A stretch of DNA of 64,000 nucleotides, taken from positions 1 to 64,000 of the forward strand of contig NZ_JBNNUK010000013.1 in assembly GCF_050279675.1 (NCBI RefSeq), given 5' to 3'. The DNA is from Viridibacillus sp050279675. Lineage in GTDB: Bacteria; Bacillota; Bacilli; Bacillales_A; Planococcaceae. Shown in pieces: positions 16,851 to 26,825 of the stretch; the first letter of the stretch is position 1, and each line of letters begins with the position of its first letter. Made by a program: the position numbers and the translations under genes. The notes under the pieces were generated by a model. It searched no databases, was not told where the DNA came from, and saw nothing but the letters and a program-made list of their open reading frames with translations.

Positions 16851-16926
16851 GTGGGGTTATCCCACCATCGCAACCTTAATAACTCCAACACTTTGAGGTT
16901 GCGTATACTACTTGGATACCTCGTCA
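16851..16926 (-). ncRNA. Candidate small RNA or structured ppiB leader
   Basis: On the minus strand a putative promoter (TTAACT, 16 bp, TATGAT; 16933-16960) precedes three hairpins. They are GTAT...ATAC, CGCAACCT...AGGTTGCG (8-bp stem, 19-nt loop), and GTGGG-ATAAC-CCCAC followed by TTT and A/T-rich DNA, which could be a weak terminator. It does not match any riboswitch or T-box signature I know. It could be a ~75-nt sRNA or the 5' leader of ppiB. Confidence 0.4.
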
Positions 16927-17055
16927 TAGTCTATCATAATTCACACTATTTTTCAGTTAAAAACTCTACCATTAGCATTTGAAGAGCTTCATTCAATATT
17001 CATAATGCTTTATACTACGAATAGACCAAATAATACAGCGAAAGAAAGTGCTCAA

Positions 17056-18270
17056 ATGAATCCACAGCAAAAACGCAATTTTATCATTATATGGTTTGCT
17101 AACTTGTTAGTTGCAGGAACAACTACTATGATTATGCCCTTTCTTTCATTATACATTGAAACGATGGGCAATTTCACCGAAAGTTATGTCCAAAAATGGG
17201 CAGGTTTAATCTTTGGTGCCACATTCGTGTCTGCTTTTTTAATGTCACCTATCTGGGGCCGAGTTGCAGATAAGTATGGTTATAAACCAATTTTAATTAT
17301 TAATGGCTTTGGCATATCGATAAGTATTTTCTTTATGGGACATGTACAAAGTGTAGAACAGTTTTTCTTATTACGCTTATTCATGGGTATTGTAACTGGA
17401 TTCATCCCGACATCTCTTGCGTTTATAAGTAGACAAACACCAAAAGAAGTTGCAGGGAAAACCCTAGGTACTCTACAAATGGGGAGTGTAACGGGGACAC
17501 TTTTCGGTCCGGTTGTCGGTGGTTTGTTGGCAGATGAATTCGGTTTTCAGTATACGTTTATTATTACTTCGATTTCCATCGCAACTGCCGCCCTACTTAT
17601 CATATTCGGTGTCCGTGAAATCCAAAAAGTGAAAAAGAAAAATTCAATTGTATACTCTCGACTAGCAGTATTAAAAGGCATATTCCATCATCGATTATTA
17701 TTTAACGTCATGATGATTACTAGTCTTATTCAAATCGGAAATTTCAGTATTCAGCCTTTACTTTCTCTTTATGTATCCGATTTAACAACTAGTGGGCAAG
17801 TGGCCTTTCTAGCTGGACTGACCTTTAGTGCTGCGGGAGTCGGGAACTTATTATTCGCAAGATTTTGGGGTCGGCTTGGTGACCAAATAGGATATGAAAA
17901 AGTGTTAACCATTCTTTTAGCAATAGCTGTTATTTTCATCATTCCACAAGCGTTTGTGACATCACTTTGGCAATTGATGGGACTGAGATTGTTATTCGGG
18001 ATTGCAGTTGGTGGTCTAATTCCTACTACTACGGCTCTAATACGTCGCGAAGCACCTATAGATATCCAGGGTGAAGTCATGGGCTATAATACAAGCTTTC
18101 GTTTCCTAGGGAATATTATTGGTCCAACATTTGGAGGAATCGTTAGTGGCTATATCGGGATTTCTTCTGTTTTCTACGTCACAGGCTCATTATTTTTAAT
18201 AGCTTTCATTATATTAAGATGGACGCGTAAATATCCAAAACAGCATTTAGAAGACATTTTGGAATCGTAA
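17056..18270 (+). CDS. MFS transporter (MdtG/YuxJ-like, putative drug efflux)
   Basis: 404-residue, 12-helix major facilitator protein. Motif A is visible between TM2 and TM3 (SPIWGRVADKYGYKP) with a degenerate repeat between TM8 and TM9 (ARFWGRLGDQIGYEK). A motif C-like GSVTGTLFGPVVGG lies in TM5. It resembles MdtG-type multidrug exporters and B. subtilis YuxJ, which sits beside pbpD as here. ATG 17056 is chosen: an earlier in-frame ATG (17005) has no ribosome binding site, and 17056 has only a weak AAAGAAAGTG. Substrate unknown. Confidence 0.85.
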   Translation: MNPQQKRNFIIIWFANLLVAGTTTMIMPFLSLYIETMGNFTESYVQKWAGLIFGATFVSAFLMSPIWGRVADKYGYKPILIINGFGISISIFFMGHVQSVEQFFLLRLFMGIVTGFIPTSLAFISRQTPKEVAGKTLGTLQMGSVTGTLFGPVVGGLLADEFGFQYTFIITSISIATAALLIIFGVREIQKVKKKNSIVYSRLAVLKGIFHHRLLFNVMMITSLIQIGNFSIQPLLSLYVSDLTTSGQVAFLAGLTFSAAGVGNLLFARFWGRLGDQIGYEKVLTILLAIAVIFIIPQAFVTSLWQLMGLRLLFGIAVGGLIPTTTALIRREAPIDIQGEVMGYNTSFRFLGNIIGPTFGGIVSGYIGISSVFYVTGSLFLIAFIILRWTRKYPKQHLEDILES

Positions 18271-18420
18271 ATTGGGATAGCATATTTTTATTAGATTACG
18301 GCAGTGAATTACTATATTTTTTTACAGCCTTCTTGTAAAATGTGCTATTCTTTTTTATGAGCGTTTTCATTTCTTTAACCTTACTATACATACAGAAAAG
18401 TTAAATTAAGGGGGGTATCA

Positions 18421-20274
18421 TTGAGAAAATTAGTTGGTAGTCTTATTATTATCCTCTGTATTCCTCTACTGTTTTTTCTAATCAATCAAATTTCAATAGA
18501 GAAGAATACAGCTAATACTTTGGATAAAAAATTCACATCTTCCATTCAATTAGATGAGACAAACTCACTCCTTCCAACTGTCTTAAGAGATCAAAATAAA
18601 GATACCTTTTCAGAGGAATATACGGAATGGCGCAAACCTATGAAACTTGCGGATATTCCAGAGTTTGTTCAAGAACTATTTTTATATAGTGAAGATGAGC
18701 ATTTCTATGAACATATTGGCTTTGACTTAAGTGCCATTGCACGTGCTGTTGTTGCAAACTCATCAAGTGGTGAATCTTCGCAAGGTGGGAGTACCATCAC
18801 ACAACAACTTGTTCGCATGCGTTATTTATCAGAGGAAAAATCTTATGAACGAAAAGTACTTGAAATTTTCTATTCATATGAGTTAGAAAGAAAAGCTTCT
18901 AAAGATGAAATATTAAATATGTATTTAAATGAAATGTACTTTAGTAATGGCGTTTATGGTATTGGTGGCGCATCAACTTATTACTTTCAACGCCCAGTAA
19001 ATAATCTAACAAAAGCTGAGATGGCGTTTTTAGCTGCCATTCCAAATAACCCCTCTTTATATGACCCTGTCAAACATTTTGATAATACGAAGAAAAGACA
19101 GGAACGCCTTATCAATAAATTAGTAGATAAGGAAATTCTAACAGCAAAACAAGGAAAGAAAATTAAAAAAGAAAAAATAACACTTTCTATCAAGCAGAAA
19201 AAACAACTTTACCCTGCTTATAGTACGTACGTATTAAGTGAATTGCGATCATTAATCGCCGACAAAGAAGGATTTACAAAGCAACTTAAAGCAGCTAAAA
19301 CAACTGCTGAAAAAAGAGGCATTAATAATAAGCTGACAAAAAGGGTTAATACTTTGTTAAATGATGGTCTGATTATCGATACTGCCCTATCTCCTAAGAA
19401 GCAAACAGCAGATCAGAATGCAATCGATCAAGCTATTTCCTATACTCAAGATCTACAAGCAGCAGCCGTTGTTATTGATAATAACAGTCGTGAAATTGTT
19501 AGTATTTATGGTGGTAAGGGGTATGAGAAATTTGATTATAATCGAGCATTTCAGGGAGTACGTCAGCCAGGTTCTGCATTTAAGCCATTAATTGATTATG
19601 CACCTTATTTTGAAATCACATCAGCAACACCTAATACAATTGTGAGCGGTCAGCCTTTCTGTATCGGCTCTTATTGCCCTCAAAACTATGGAGGTCAAGT
19701 GATTGGCAATGTAACTCTTCAACAAGGTTTCCGAAATAGTTACAATACTGTTGCTATGCGTTTGTTTCATCAAATTGGTGCTGACAAAGCATTTTCCTTC
19801 TTGAAGCCATTTCAATTTAATTCAATATCAAAAGCAGATCACATCTATCCTGCCGCTATAGGTGGATTAACACATGGTGTTACGACTTTAGAATTAGCTG
19901 ATGCTTATACTAGCTTTATTAATGGGGATTACGAGCCTGTCCATGCTATTCGTCAAGTACAAAGTCGCGATGGTAAGCTTCGATATAAGTGGGAGCAAAA
20001 GCAAAAACAAGTTTGGTCACCTAGTACCGTCCAGCATATGCGAACATTATTAACGGACGTTGTTCAAAATGGAACGGGAGTTGGTATTCATATTAACGCT
20101 CCCTATGTAGGTGCTAAAACAGGTACTACTAATGATTATCGTGATTATTGGCTTGCCGGCTTAACAGATCGCTATACTTCTGCAGTTTGGATTGGGTTTG
20201 ACCGTCCTAGAAATATGTACTGGCTTGAAAACGCCAAAATTCACCATCGTATATTCTCTAATATTATGCAATAA
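18421..20274 (+). CDS. pbpD: Class A penicillin-binding protein (PbpD-like)
   Basis: 617-residue bifunctional peptidoglycan synthase with N-terminal membrane anchor (~residues 3-22). Its glycosyltransferase domain (~65-250) has EDEHFYEHIGFD with the catalytic Glu, GGSTITQQLVR and NMYLNEMYF. The transpeptidase domain (~345-610) has SAFK (SxxK), SYN (SxN) and KTGTT (KTG). All catalytic residues are present. Start is TTG 18421, 5 bp after AAGGGGGGT. Length and the adjacent YuxJ-like gene match B. subtilis PBP4. Ends at a clear terminator. Confidence 0.92.
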   Translation: MRKLVGSLIIILCIPLLFFLINQISIEKNTANTLDKKFTSSIQLDETNSLLPTVLRDQNKDTFSEEYTEWRKPMKLADIPEFVQELFLYSEDEHFYEHIGFDLSAIARAVVANSSSGESSQGGSTITQQLVRMRYLSEEKSYERKVLEIFYSYELERKASKDEILNMYLNEMYFSNGVYGIGGASTYYFQRPVNNLTKAEMAFLAAIPNNPSLYDPVKHFDNTKKRQERLINKLVDKEILTAKQGKKIKKEKITLSIKQKKQLYPAYSTYVLSELRSLIADKEGFTKQLKAAKTTAEKRGINNKLTKRVNTLLNDGLIIDTALSPKKQTADQNAIDQAISYTQDLQAAAVVIDNNSREIVSIYGGKGYEKFDYNRAFQGVRQPGSAFKPLIDYAPYFEITSATPNTIVSGQPFCIGSYCPQNYGGQVIGNVTLQQGFRNSYNTVAMRLFHQIGADKAFSFLKPFQFNSISKADHIYPAAIGGLTHGVTTLELADAYTSFINGDYEPVHAIRQVQSRDGKLRYKWEQKQKQVWSPSTVQHMRTLLTDVVQNGTGVGIHINAPYVGAKTGTTNDYRDYWLAGLTDRYTSAVWIGFDRPRNMYWLENAKIHHRIFSNIMQ

Positions 20275-20277
20275 ATC

Positions 20278-20318
20278 AAAAAGCTGTCGAGGGTTAGTTA
20301 TCCCTCTGACAGCTTTTT
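20278..20318. terminator. Terminator after pbpD
   Basis: AAAAAGCTGTC(G)AGGG pairs with CCCTCTGACAGCTTTTT. It is bidirectional between pbpD and the convergent yufK-like gene. Confidence 0.88.
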
Positions 20319-20331
20319 ATGTTCCCAACAT

Positions 20332-20889
20332 TTAGATTGGTAAACTTGCTAAAATACCGTTATACAATTTATAAATGACATAAACAATTAAAGTTATTAA
20401 GATACTCCAAAGTAAAATATCAAATATTAAAACACCAATCGTTGAACCAAACGTCATATGATTACTAATTTTATAAATGACATAAATAAAGTATGTAAGA
20501 ACAGTGAGTAAGAAAATAACCATTAATAACATGAACGATTGAATGCCAAAAGCAGAAGCTATGGCTCCAAAGAAGAAAATAACATTTCCCCCTCTTGCTT
20601 CAGCGACTGTTTTACCATCTAGATCTTTTGAAAAAAACAGCATTGCTAATTCATGAATTGTCTCTCCAATCAACTTTAACGCAGAGAACAACATAAAATA
20701 GCAAAGTGCAAAAACAATTAACAAAAATACACGTAACTGTATTTCTGATAAAAACTCGCGCATACCTGTGTATACACCAATAGATTTGAAGACTTCAATG
20801 GATTCTGTTACTGTATACAATCCAAACGTTAAACTAAATAGAATGATCGTAATCAGCGGTAAATATCCATAAACATAAGGGTTTTTCAT
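20332..20889 (-). CDS. yufK: DUF5366 membrane protein (YufK-like)
   Basis: 185-residue integral membrane protein with about four to five hydrophobic helices and almost no soluble part. It resembles B. subtilis YufK (DUF5366), whose gene is also near the mrp operon. ATG 20889 follows AGGAATTTAG; the ribosome binding site is moderate. It is divergent from mrpA. Function unknown. Confidence 0.75.
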   Translation of the reverse strand: MKNPYVYGYLPLITIILFSLTFGLYTVTESIEVFKSIGVYTGMREFLSEIQLRVFLLIVFALCYFMLFSALKLIGETIHELAMLFFSKDLDGKTVAEARGGNVIFFFGAIASAFGIQSFMLLMVIFLLTVLTYFIYVIYKISNHMTFGSTIGVLIFDILLWSILITLIVYVIYKLYNGILASLPI

Positions 20890-21055
20890 CTAAATTCCTC
20901 GATTATTTTATTATTTACTTCCTATTTATAATATCGAATAAATACCAATACTATCAAGGGTAACAATAAAGATTTTGCCATGCAAATGGATCTATAATGA
21001 GCTATAATATGATTTGTTGACTGCAAATTAAGACTTTTTTGGAAGGAGGATTTGT

Positions 21056-23470
21056 TTGGTACAAGTATTATTTATATTCATACCAATTATCGCTGCAATC
21101 TTTATACCTGTTCTTTTTAAGAAGGTAAGAGGAATCCATACTGGCTGGTTTGTATTAATTGTTCCAGTTGTGTTAGCAGCCATTTATGCCTCTTATATTT
21201 CGCGAGTGATGCATGGAGAAGCCATTGTTTCAAAGGTCAATTGGGTTCCATCACTTGATATCTCATTTATCTCCTATATTGATGGCTTAAGCCTATTATT
21301 TTCGCTTCTGATTACGGGAATAGGTGCATTAGTCGTTCTATATTCTATCTTCTACTTAGATCGTACACGTGAGCAATTACATAATTTTTATGTCTATTTG
21401 TTAATGTTCATGAGTGCCATGCTCGGCGTTGTACAATCAGACCACTTAATTAGCTTATATCTATTTTGGGAGTTAACATCTATTTCTTCTTTCTTATTGA
21501 TTGGCTATTGGTATGACCGTGATCGTTCTAGATTTGGTGCCTTAAAATCGATGATGATTACTGTATTTGGTGGCCTCATGATGTTAGGAGGTTTCATTCT
21601 TTTATCCATCATGGGTGAAACGTACTCCATTCGTGAACTCATCGCACAAGCTCCAACACTTGCTTCACATGATTGGTTCACCTTATCACTAGTACTTATT
21701 CTTTTAGGAGCATTTACAAAGTCTGCACAGTTCCCATTCTACATTTGGTTACCTGATGCAATGGAAGCGCCTACACCGGTTAGTGCATATCTTCACTCTG
21801 CGACGATGGTTAAAGCAGGTATATATTTAGTAGCGCGTTTAACACCTATTTATGCTAGCTCTGAGACTTGGGTGTGGCTCGTTATGGGAGTCGGTTTATT
21901 TACATTATTCTGGGGTTCTTTCTTTGCTGTAAAGCAAACAGATTTAAAGGGCATATTAGCTTTTTCAACTGTCAGTCAATTAGGACTAATTATGTCTTTG
22001 CTTGGTGCAGGAGCTGTTGCATTCCATGTTGATCAAGCGCAGGATACTGTATTTAAATTTGCTGCCTTTGCAGCTATCTTTCACCTTATAAATCACGCGA
22101 CATTTAAAGGTAGTCTATTTATGATTGCAGGTATTGTTGACCATGAAACTGGTACACGTGATATTCGCAAGCTTGGTGGATTAATGAGTCTGATGCCTAT
22201 TAGTTTTACAGTCGCAGCAATCGGCAGTTTCTCAATGGCCGGTATTCCACCATTTAACGGATTTTTAAGTAAAGAAATGTTCTTAACATCTATGCTTGCC
22301 ATAAAAGATTTCAATCTTTTTGCAATGGATACTTGGGGAACTATTTTCCCTATCGTTGCTTGGATAGCTAGTGTCTTTACATTCGTTTATAGCTTCTATT
22401 TTGTATTCAAAACATTTACCGGTAAATATAAACCAGAATTATTACCCAAAAAAGCCCATGAAGCACCGATTGGTATGCTTGTTTCACCAATAATTTTAGC
22501 TTCACTTGTGGTAATCATATTCTTTATCCCAAATATAATTGGCGACGTTTTTGTAAAACCAGCTGTGCTAGCCATCCAACCATTCTTATATGACACAGCT
22601 AGTGCTGTTCCAATCCATATTTCTGCTTGGCATGGCTTTCAACCTGAGTTATTTATGACCATTGGTATTTTCGTTGTTGGTTTCTTGCTTTTCTTAACGA
22701 TTCCAAAATGGCAAAAGTTATACAAAATCGTACCAGATTGGCTGTCAATAAATCGTTTATACGACCGATTCATGACATTCTTAGATAAGGATTTAAATTT
22801 TATTTCAAAACTTTATATGACTGGTTCAATTCGCAATTACTTAGTCTATATGTTCTCTTTCATCGTTATCATTACTATTAGTACTTTATTCGTAAAAGAT
22901 GCTTTTAGTTTCTCAATGGAAGGTACAGCACCAATTCATGTATATGAGATTATTTTGATTCTTGTCCTAATTATTAGCACTATGACTGTTTTGTTCTCAA
23001 AATCACGCTTAACAGCCATCATTGCGTTAGGAGCCGTAGGTTATACGGTAGCGCTGTTCTTCGTTATCTTTAACGCACCAGATTTAGCTTTAACACAACT
23101 CGTTATTGAAACGGTATCAGTAGCATTATTCTTACTTGCGTTTTACCATTTACCGAAACTTAGTCGACATGAAGAGCGAATTCGATTCCGCTTAAACAAC
23201 TTTATCATCTCATTAGGTGTTGGTGTAATGGTGACACTCGTTGCTTTGTCTGCACAATCTCAAAAGCTTGTACCTTCTATTACGGAGTATTACAAAGAAA
23301 CCGTCAATACATTAGCCGGTGGTGGTAATATCGTAAACGTGATCTTAGTAGACTACCGTGGATTCGATACATTATTTGAAATAACGGTGTTATCTATTGC
23401 TGGTATGGCTATCTTAGGTATGATTAAACTCCGCCTAAGTAGAAAGGAGAATGAGCATGAAAACAAATGA
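21056..23470 (+). CDS. mrpA: Na+/H+ antiporter subunit A
   Basis: 804-residue MrpA, the largest subunit of the Mrp (Sha/Pha) Na+(K+)/H+ antiporter and a relative of complex I NuoL. The proton-channel core appears as YLFWELTSISSFLLIGYWYDR, FPFYIWLPDAMEAPTPVSAYLHSATMVKAG and HLINHATFKGSLFMIAG. The C-terminal ~250 residues carry the extra helices typical of full-length MrpA, including FNAPDLALTQLVIETVSVALF. Start is TTG 21056, 5 bp after GGAAGGAGGA. First gene of a tight seven-gene operon. Confidence 0.95.
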   Translation: MVQVLFIFIPIIAAIFIPVLFKKVRGIHTGWFVLIVPVVLAAIYASYISRVMHGEAIVSKVNWVPSLDISFISYIDGLSLLFSLLITGIGALVVLYSIFYLDRTREQLHNFYVYLLMFMSAMLGVVQSDHLISLYLFWELTSISSFLLIGYWYDRDRSRFGALKSMMITVFGGLMMLGGFILLSIMGETYSIRELIAQAPTLASHDWFTLSLVLILLGAFTKSAQFPFYIWLPDAMEAPTPVSAYLHSATMVKAGIYLVARLTPIYASSETWVWLVMGVGLFTLFWGSFFAVKQTDLKGILAFSTVSQLGLIMSLLGAGAVAFHVDQAQDTVFKFAAFAAIFHLINHATFKGSLFMIAGIVDHETGTRDIRKLGGLMSLMPISFTVAAIGSFSMAGIPPFNGFLSKEMFLTSMLAIKDFNLFAMDTWGTIFPIVAWIASVFTFVYSFYFVFKTFTGKYKPELLPKKAHEAPIGMLVSPIILASLVVIIFFIPNIIGDVFVKPAVLAIQPFLYDTASAVPIHISAWHGFQPELFMTIGIFVVGFLLFLTIPKWQKLYKIVPDWLSINRLYDRFMTFLDKDLNFISKLYMTGSIRNYLVYMFSFIVIITISTLFVKDAFSFSMEGTAPIHVYEIILILVLIISTMTVLFSKSRLTAIIALGAVGYTVALFFVIFNAPDLALTQLVIETVSVALFLLAFYHLPKLSRHEERIRFRLNNFIISLGVGVMVTLVALSAQSQKLVPSITEYYKETVNTLAGGGNIVNVILVDYRGFDTLFEITVLSIAGMAILGMIKLRLSRKENEHENK

Positions 23471-23879
23471 TGTCATTTTAAAAACGACTACGCATGTCGT
23501 ATTTTTTATCATCTTTCTCTTTTCAATTCATATTTTTTTAGCTGGTCACTTTGCACCTGGTGGTGGATTTGTTGGAGGATTACTTACTTCAAGCGCCATC
23601 GTACTTTTACTGTTAGTTTACGATATAAAAACTGTTCAAAAATTATTACCGATCAACTATACAATTATGACTGCAAGTGGTTTAGTATTAGCACTCGGAA
23701 CTGCTTCAATAGGTATGTTTTTGGGTAAACCTTTCTTCAAGCATTATTTCGATCATTTCTACCTACCACTAATTGGTGATACCGAATTGCATACGGCAAT
23801 GCTTTTTGATACAGGTGTTTATCTAGTAGTTGTTGGTGTTACATTGACAATCATTCAATCGATTGGAGGGGATGATTGA
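23457..23879 (+). CDS. mrpB: Na+/H+ antiporter subunit B
   Basis: 140-residue, four-helix MrpB. It shows LAGHFAPGGGFVGGLLTSSAIVLLLL, the family signature. ATG 23457 is preferred since AAAGGAG lies 8 bp upstream; ATG 23451 is only 2 bp from it. It overlaps the end of mrpA by 14 nt, indicating translational coupling. Required with the other subunits for antiport. Confidence 0.94.
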   Translation: MKTNDVILKTTTHVVFFIIFLFSIHIFLAGHFAPGGGFVGGLLTSSAIVLLLLVYDIKTVQKLLPINYTIMTASGLVLALGTASIGMFLGKPFFKHYFDHFYLPLIGDTELHTAMLFDTGVYLVVVGVTLTIIQSIGGDD

Positions 23880-24223
23880 TGGAAGTCATTATGTCCATTG
23901 CCATTGGTTTTCTATTCATGGCAGCTGTCTACTTAATGCTATCTAAAAGTCTACTTCGCATTATTATTGGTACTGGCCTTCTTAGCCACGGTGCTCACCT
24001 ACTTATTTTAACAATGGGTGGTTTAGGCGGTAGCGCACCTCCAGTTTTATCAGAAGGCGTTACAGATATGGCTGATGCCATCCCACAAGCATTAATCTTA
24101 ACAGCGATTGTTATTAGCTTTGGTGTTACTGCTTTCTTCTTAGTACTAGCTTATAGAGCTTATCAAGAGCTTGGCACGGATGATATGAATTTAATGAGAG
24201 GAACTGATGAAGATGATGAGTAA
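23879..24223 (+). CDS. mrpC: Na+/H+ antiporter subunit C
   Basis: 114-residue MrpC, homologous to NuoK, with three helices. GTGLLSHGAHLLILTMGG and DAIPQALILTAIVISFGVTAF are diagnostic. The ATG at 23879 overlaps the mrpB TGA by one base (TGATG), with GGAGGGG just upstream. A TTG three bases earlier is in frame but unnecessary. The acidic tail overlaps the next gene. Confidence 0.94.
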   Translation: MEVIMSIAIGFLFMAAVYLMLSKSLLRIIIGTGLLSHGAHLLILTMGGLGGSAPPVLSEGVTDMADAIPQALILTAIVISFGVTAFFLVLAYRAYQELGTDDMNLMRGTDEDDE

Positions 24224-25700
24224 TTTCTTATTGTTGCCGATCATCATCCCGTTCTTCTTTGGAATGTTGTTGATGTTTGCACCAAAAAATATTCGTTTTC
24301 AACGAACTGGAGCAATGACAGGTTTATCAATTGCAGTAGTTGCTGCTATTTTCTTGTTATTTAAAGTAAAAAACGAAGGTCCGCAAGTTGTAACATTTGG
24401 GGACTGGCCTGTTCCATTCGGGATTACAATGGTTTCAGATATGGTATCTGCATTACTAGTCCTAACATCTGTTATAATTACCTTCTTTACAGTATGGTAT
24501 AGCATTGCAGCGATAGGTAAAGAACGTGAATCGTTCTTCTACTACCCAGGTATTTTATTTATGCTGACCGGTGTGAATGGTGCCTTTACTACAGGTGATA
24601 TCTTCAACCTATTCGTTTTCTTCGAAGTGTTGTTAATGTCTTCATACCTGTTAATCGTTCTTGGTGGGGAAAAGGCACAATTACGAGAGTCCATTAAGTA
24701 TATTTTAGTCAATGTAATTTCATCTGCTATTTTTGTTATTACAGTAGCTTATTTATATTCGGTTGTAGGAACGCTAAATATGGCTGATATTGCTGTGAAA
24801 ATTGCGGACATTCAGCAGCCAGGTATTATCACCGTCATTGCTGTTTTATTCTTAATTGTATTTGGTTTAAAAGCAGCCATTTTCCCACTGTTTTTCTGGT
24901 TACCATCTTCATATTCCGCTCCTCCTATTCCTGTACTTGCACTATTTGGAGCGTTATTAACAAAGGTTGGCGTTTATGCTATAACTCGTACATATACGTT
25001 ATTCTTCGTACATGATATGAGCTTTACGCATGAACTACTAATGATTTTATCTGTACTAACGATTCTCGCTGGCTGTATTGGAGCATTAGCATACTTCGAT
25101 GTGAAGAAAATTATTATTTATAACATTATTATTGCTGTCGGTGTTATTTTATTTGGGGTATCTCAAATGAATGACAATTCGTTAATGGGCGCAATGTTTT
25201 ATTTAATCCATGACATGCTAATTAAAGCAGCACTATTCTTCTTAGTTGGCATCATCATTGCTGTCACAGGCACCTCAGATTTACGAAAAATGGGCGGTCT
25301 TATGAAAACCCACCCTGCTTTAGGTTGGTTTTACTTAATCGCAGCATTTGGACTTGCTGGTATCCCACCATTAAGCGGTTTTATTGGTAAACTATTAATC
25401 GTTCGTGGAGGTTTTGAAGCAGGTAATCTATGGGGGAGTTTATGGATTTTATTATCCAGCTTAGTTGTATTACTATCTGTAATTCGCATTTTCATCTATG
25501 CATTTTGGGGCAAAGAGAAAGGTCCATTACAACCTGTGGATAAAGGTTACTATCGAATGATGTTTATCCCTACTGCTATTCTAGTAGTGCTAACTGTATT
25601 TTATGGCGTTGGTTCAGAATGGATTACACCATTTATGCAAGATGCAGGAAATATATTAAATAATCCATCTGTTTATACAGATGCCGTGTTAAAGGAGTAG
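24207..25700 (+). CDS. mrpD: Na+/H+ antiporter subunit D
   Basis: 497-residue MrpD, homologous to NuoN/NuoM antiporter-like subunits, with about 14 helices. Key stretches: FNLFVFFEVLLMSSYLLIVLGG with the conserved Glu, AAIFPLFFWLPSSYSAPP with the TM Lys-Ala region, and YLIHDMLIKAALFFLVG. It overlaps mrpC by 17 nt. ATG 24207 has AGAGG 5 bp upstream; ATGs at 24213 and 24216 are alternatives. Confidence 0.94.
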   Translation: MKMMSNFLLLPIIIPFFFGMLLMFAPKNIRFQRTGAMTGLSIAVVAAIFLLFKVKNEGPQVVTFGDWPVPFGITMVSDMVSALLVLTSVIITFFTVWYSIAAIGKERESFFYYPGILFMLTGVNGAFTTGDIFNLFVFFEVLLMSSYLLIVLGGEKAQLRESIKYILVNVISSAIFVITVAYLYSVVGTLNMADIAVKIADIQQPGIITVIAVLFLIVFGLKAAIFPLFFWLPSSYSAPPIPVLALFGALLTKVGVYAITRTYTLFFVHDMSFTHELLMILSVLTILAGCIGALAYFDVKKIIIYNIIIAVGVILFGVSQMNDNSLMGAMFYLIHDMLIKAALFFLVGIIIAVTGTSDLRKMGGLMKTHPALGWFYLIAAFGLAGIPPLSGFIGKLLIVRGGFEAGNLWGSLWILLSSLVVLLSVIRIFIYAFWGKEKGPLQPVDKGYYRMMFIPTAILVVLTVFYGVGSEWITPFMQDAGNILNNPSVYTDAVLKE

Positions 25701-25706
25701 ATGACG

Positions 25707-26186
25707 ATGGCTTTTCAAATCTTATTAAACTTCTTTATCGCATTTATATGGATGTTCTTGTCTACTAACTTCGCTTCAAGTAACTTTGTAGTAGGTTTCA
25801 TATTAGGTATGATCATGATTTATATTATGCGAAATTTCTTCACGAGTCGTCTTTATATTAGTCGATTTTGGTCAGTGATTAAACTAGTAGTTTTGTTTAT
25901 GAAAGAGCTGATACTCGCTAATTTCCAAGTATTTATGGTCATTATTAAACCTAAGCTTGATATGAGTCCAGCATTTTTCGCTATGCAAACTGAACTAGAA
26001 CAAGACTGGGAAATCACATTGTTGTCCAGTTTAATAACATTGACTCCTGGCACGATTGTTGTCCATGTGTCTGATGATTCGAAAACACTTTATATTCATG
26101 CAATTGATATTGACGATGTTGATTCAGCAGTTGACTCTATCAAAAATTCCTTTGAAAAGGCCATACTGGAGGTGAGTCGTTCATGA
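25707..26186 (+). CDS. mrpE: Na+/H+ antiporter subunit E
   Basis: 159-residue MrpE: two to three N-terminal helices and a cytoplasmic C-terminal domain. LITLTPGTIVVHVSDDSKTLYIHAIDI is the family hallmark. ATG 25707 is preferred because AAAGGAG lies 9 bp upstream; ATG 25701 is only 3 bp from it. It follows mrpD directly. Confidence 0.93.
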   Translation: MAFQILLNFFIAFIWMFLSTNFASSNFVVGFILGMIMIYIMRNFFTSRLYISRFWSVIKLVVLFMKELILANFQVFMVIIKPKLDMSPAFFAMQTELEQDWEITLLSSLITLTPGTIVVHVSDDSKTLYIHAIDIDDVDSAVDSIKNSFEKAILEVSRS

Positions 26187-26464
26187 CGTACTTTATTTGG
26201 GCTATTATTGTCATTGTGACACTATCACTAATCGGATTAGTTTACCGCCTTGTAAAAGGACCTTCTGTTCCAGATCGTGTGATAGCACTTGACTCTATAG
26301 GTGTATCTATCATATCTCTAGTTGGTTTGTTTTCCATTTTCATCGAAACAAGTTTCTATTTAGATATTATTTTACTGTTAGCGATTCTATCCTTTATCGG
26401 TACTGTAGCTTTCTCTAAGTTTATAGAAAAAGGAGAGATCATAGAACGTGACAATTCTCGCTAA
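26183..26464 (+). CDS. mrpF: Na+/H+ antiporter subunit F
   Basis: 93-residue, three-helix MrpF, with RLVKGPSVPDRVIALDSIG as signature. ATG 26183 overlaps the mrpE stop by 4 nt (ATGA), with GGAGGTGAG upstream. Its 3' end overlaps mrpG by 17 nt. Confidence 0.93.
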   Translation: MTYFIWAIIVIVTLSLIGLVYRLVKGPSVPDRVIALDSIGVSIISLVGLFSIFIETSFYLDIILLLAILSFIGTVAFSKFIEKGEIIERDNSR

Positions 26465-26825
26465 TATATTAATCGTTTTAACAATCTCTTTTGGGGCTAT
26501 ATTTATCATGGTAACTGCGATTGGCCTTATTAGACTACCTGATGTATATTCGCGGTCACATGCGGCTTCTAAGAGCGCTACATTAGGTGTTATGAGTATT
26601 TTAATCGGCGTGTTCTTACACTTTTGGTTAATAGAAGATCATTTTAATCCTCGTATTTTACTAGGTATCTTATTTTTGTTCATCACAGGTCCTGTTGGTG
26701 GCCATGTTATAGCTCGTGCAGCATACTTTTCAGGTGTAAAAGCTTGGAAAGGCACTGTGAAGGATGAATTAAAACCAGAATATGAACGCAAAATGAAAGA
26801 AGCTTCTATAAAAGAAAAAGAATGA
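26448..26825 (+). CDS. mrpG: Na+/H+ antiporter subunit G
   Basis: 125-residue MrpG: three helices and a charged C-terminal tail. GLIRLPDVYSRSHAASKSATLG is the signature. Start is GTG 26448, about 9 bp after AAGGAGAG in the end of mrpF. Last gene of the operon, followed by a terminator. The seven subunits are all full length, so the antiporter should be functional for Na+ and alkali tolerance. Confidence 0.94.
   Translation: MTILANILIVLTISFGAIFIMVTAIGLIRLPDVYSRSHAASKSATLGVMSILIGVFLHFWLIEDHFNPRILLGILFLFITGPVGGHVIARAAYFSGVKAWKGTVKDELKPEYERKMKEASIKEKE

Noticed and set aside
16851..16926. T-box leader upstream of ppiB
   Set aside because: The sequence has GGTGGGATAACCCCAC but not the T-box GGGTGGNACCGCG core, and ppiB is not an amino-acid gene.
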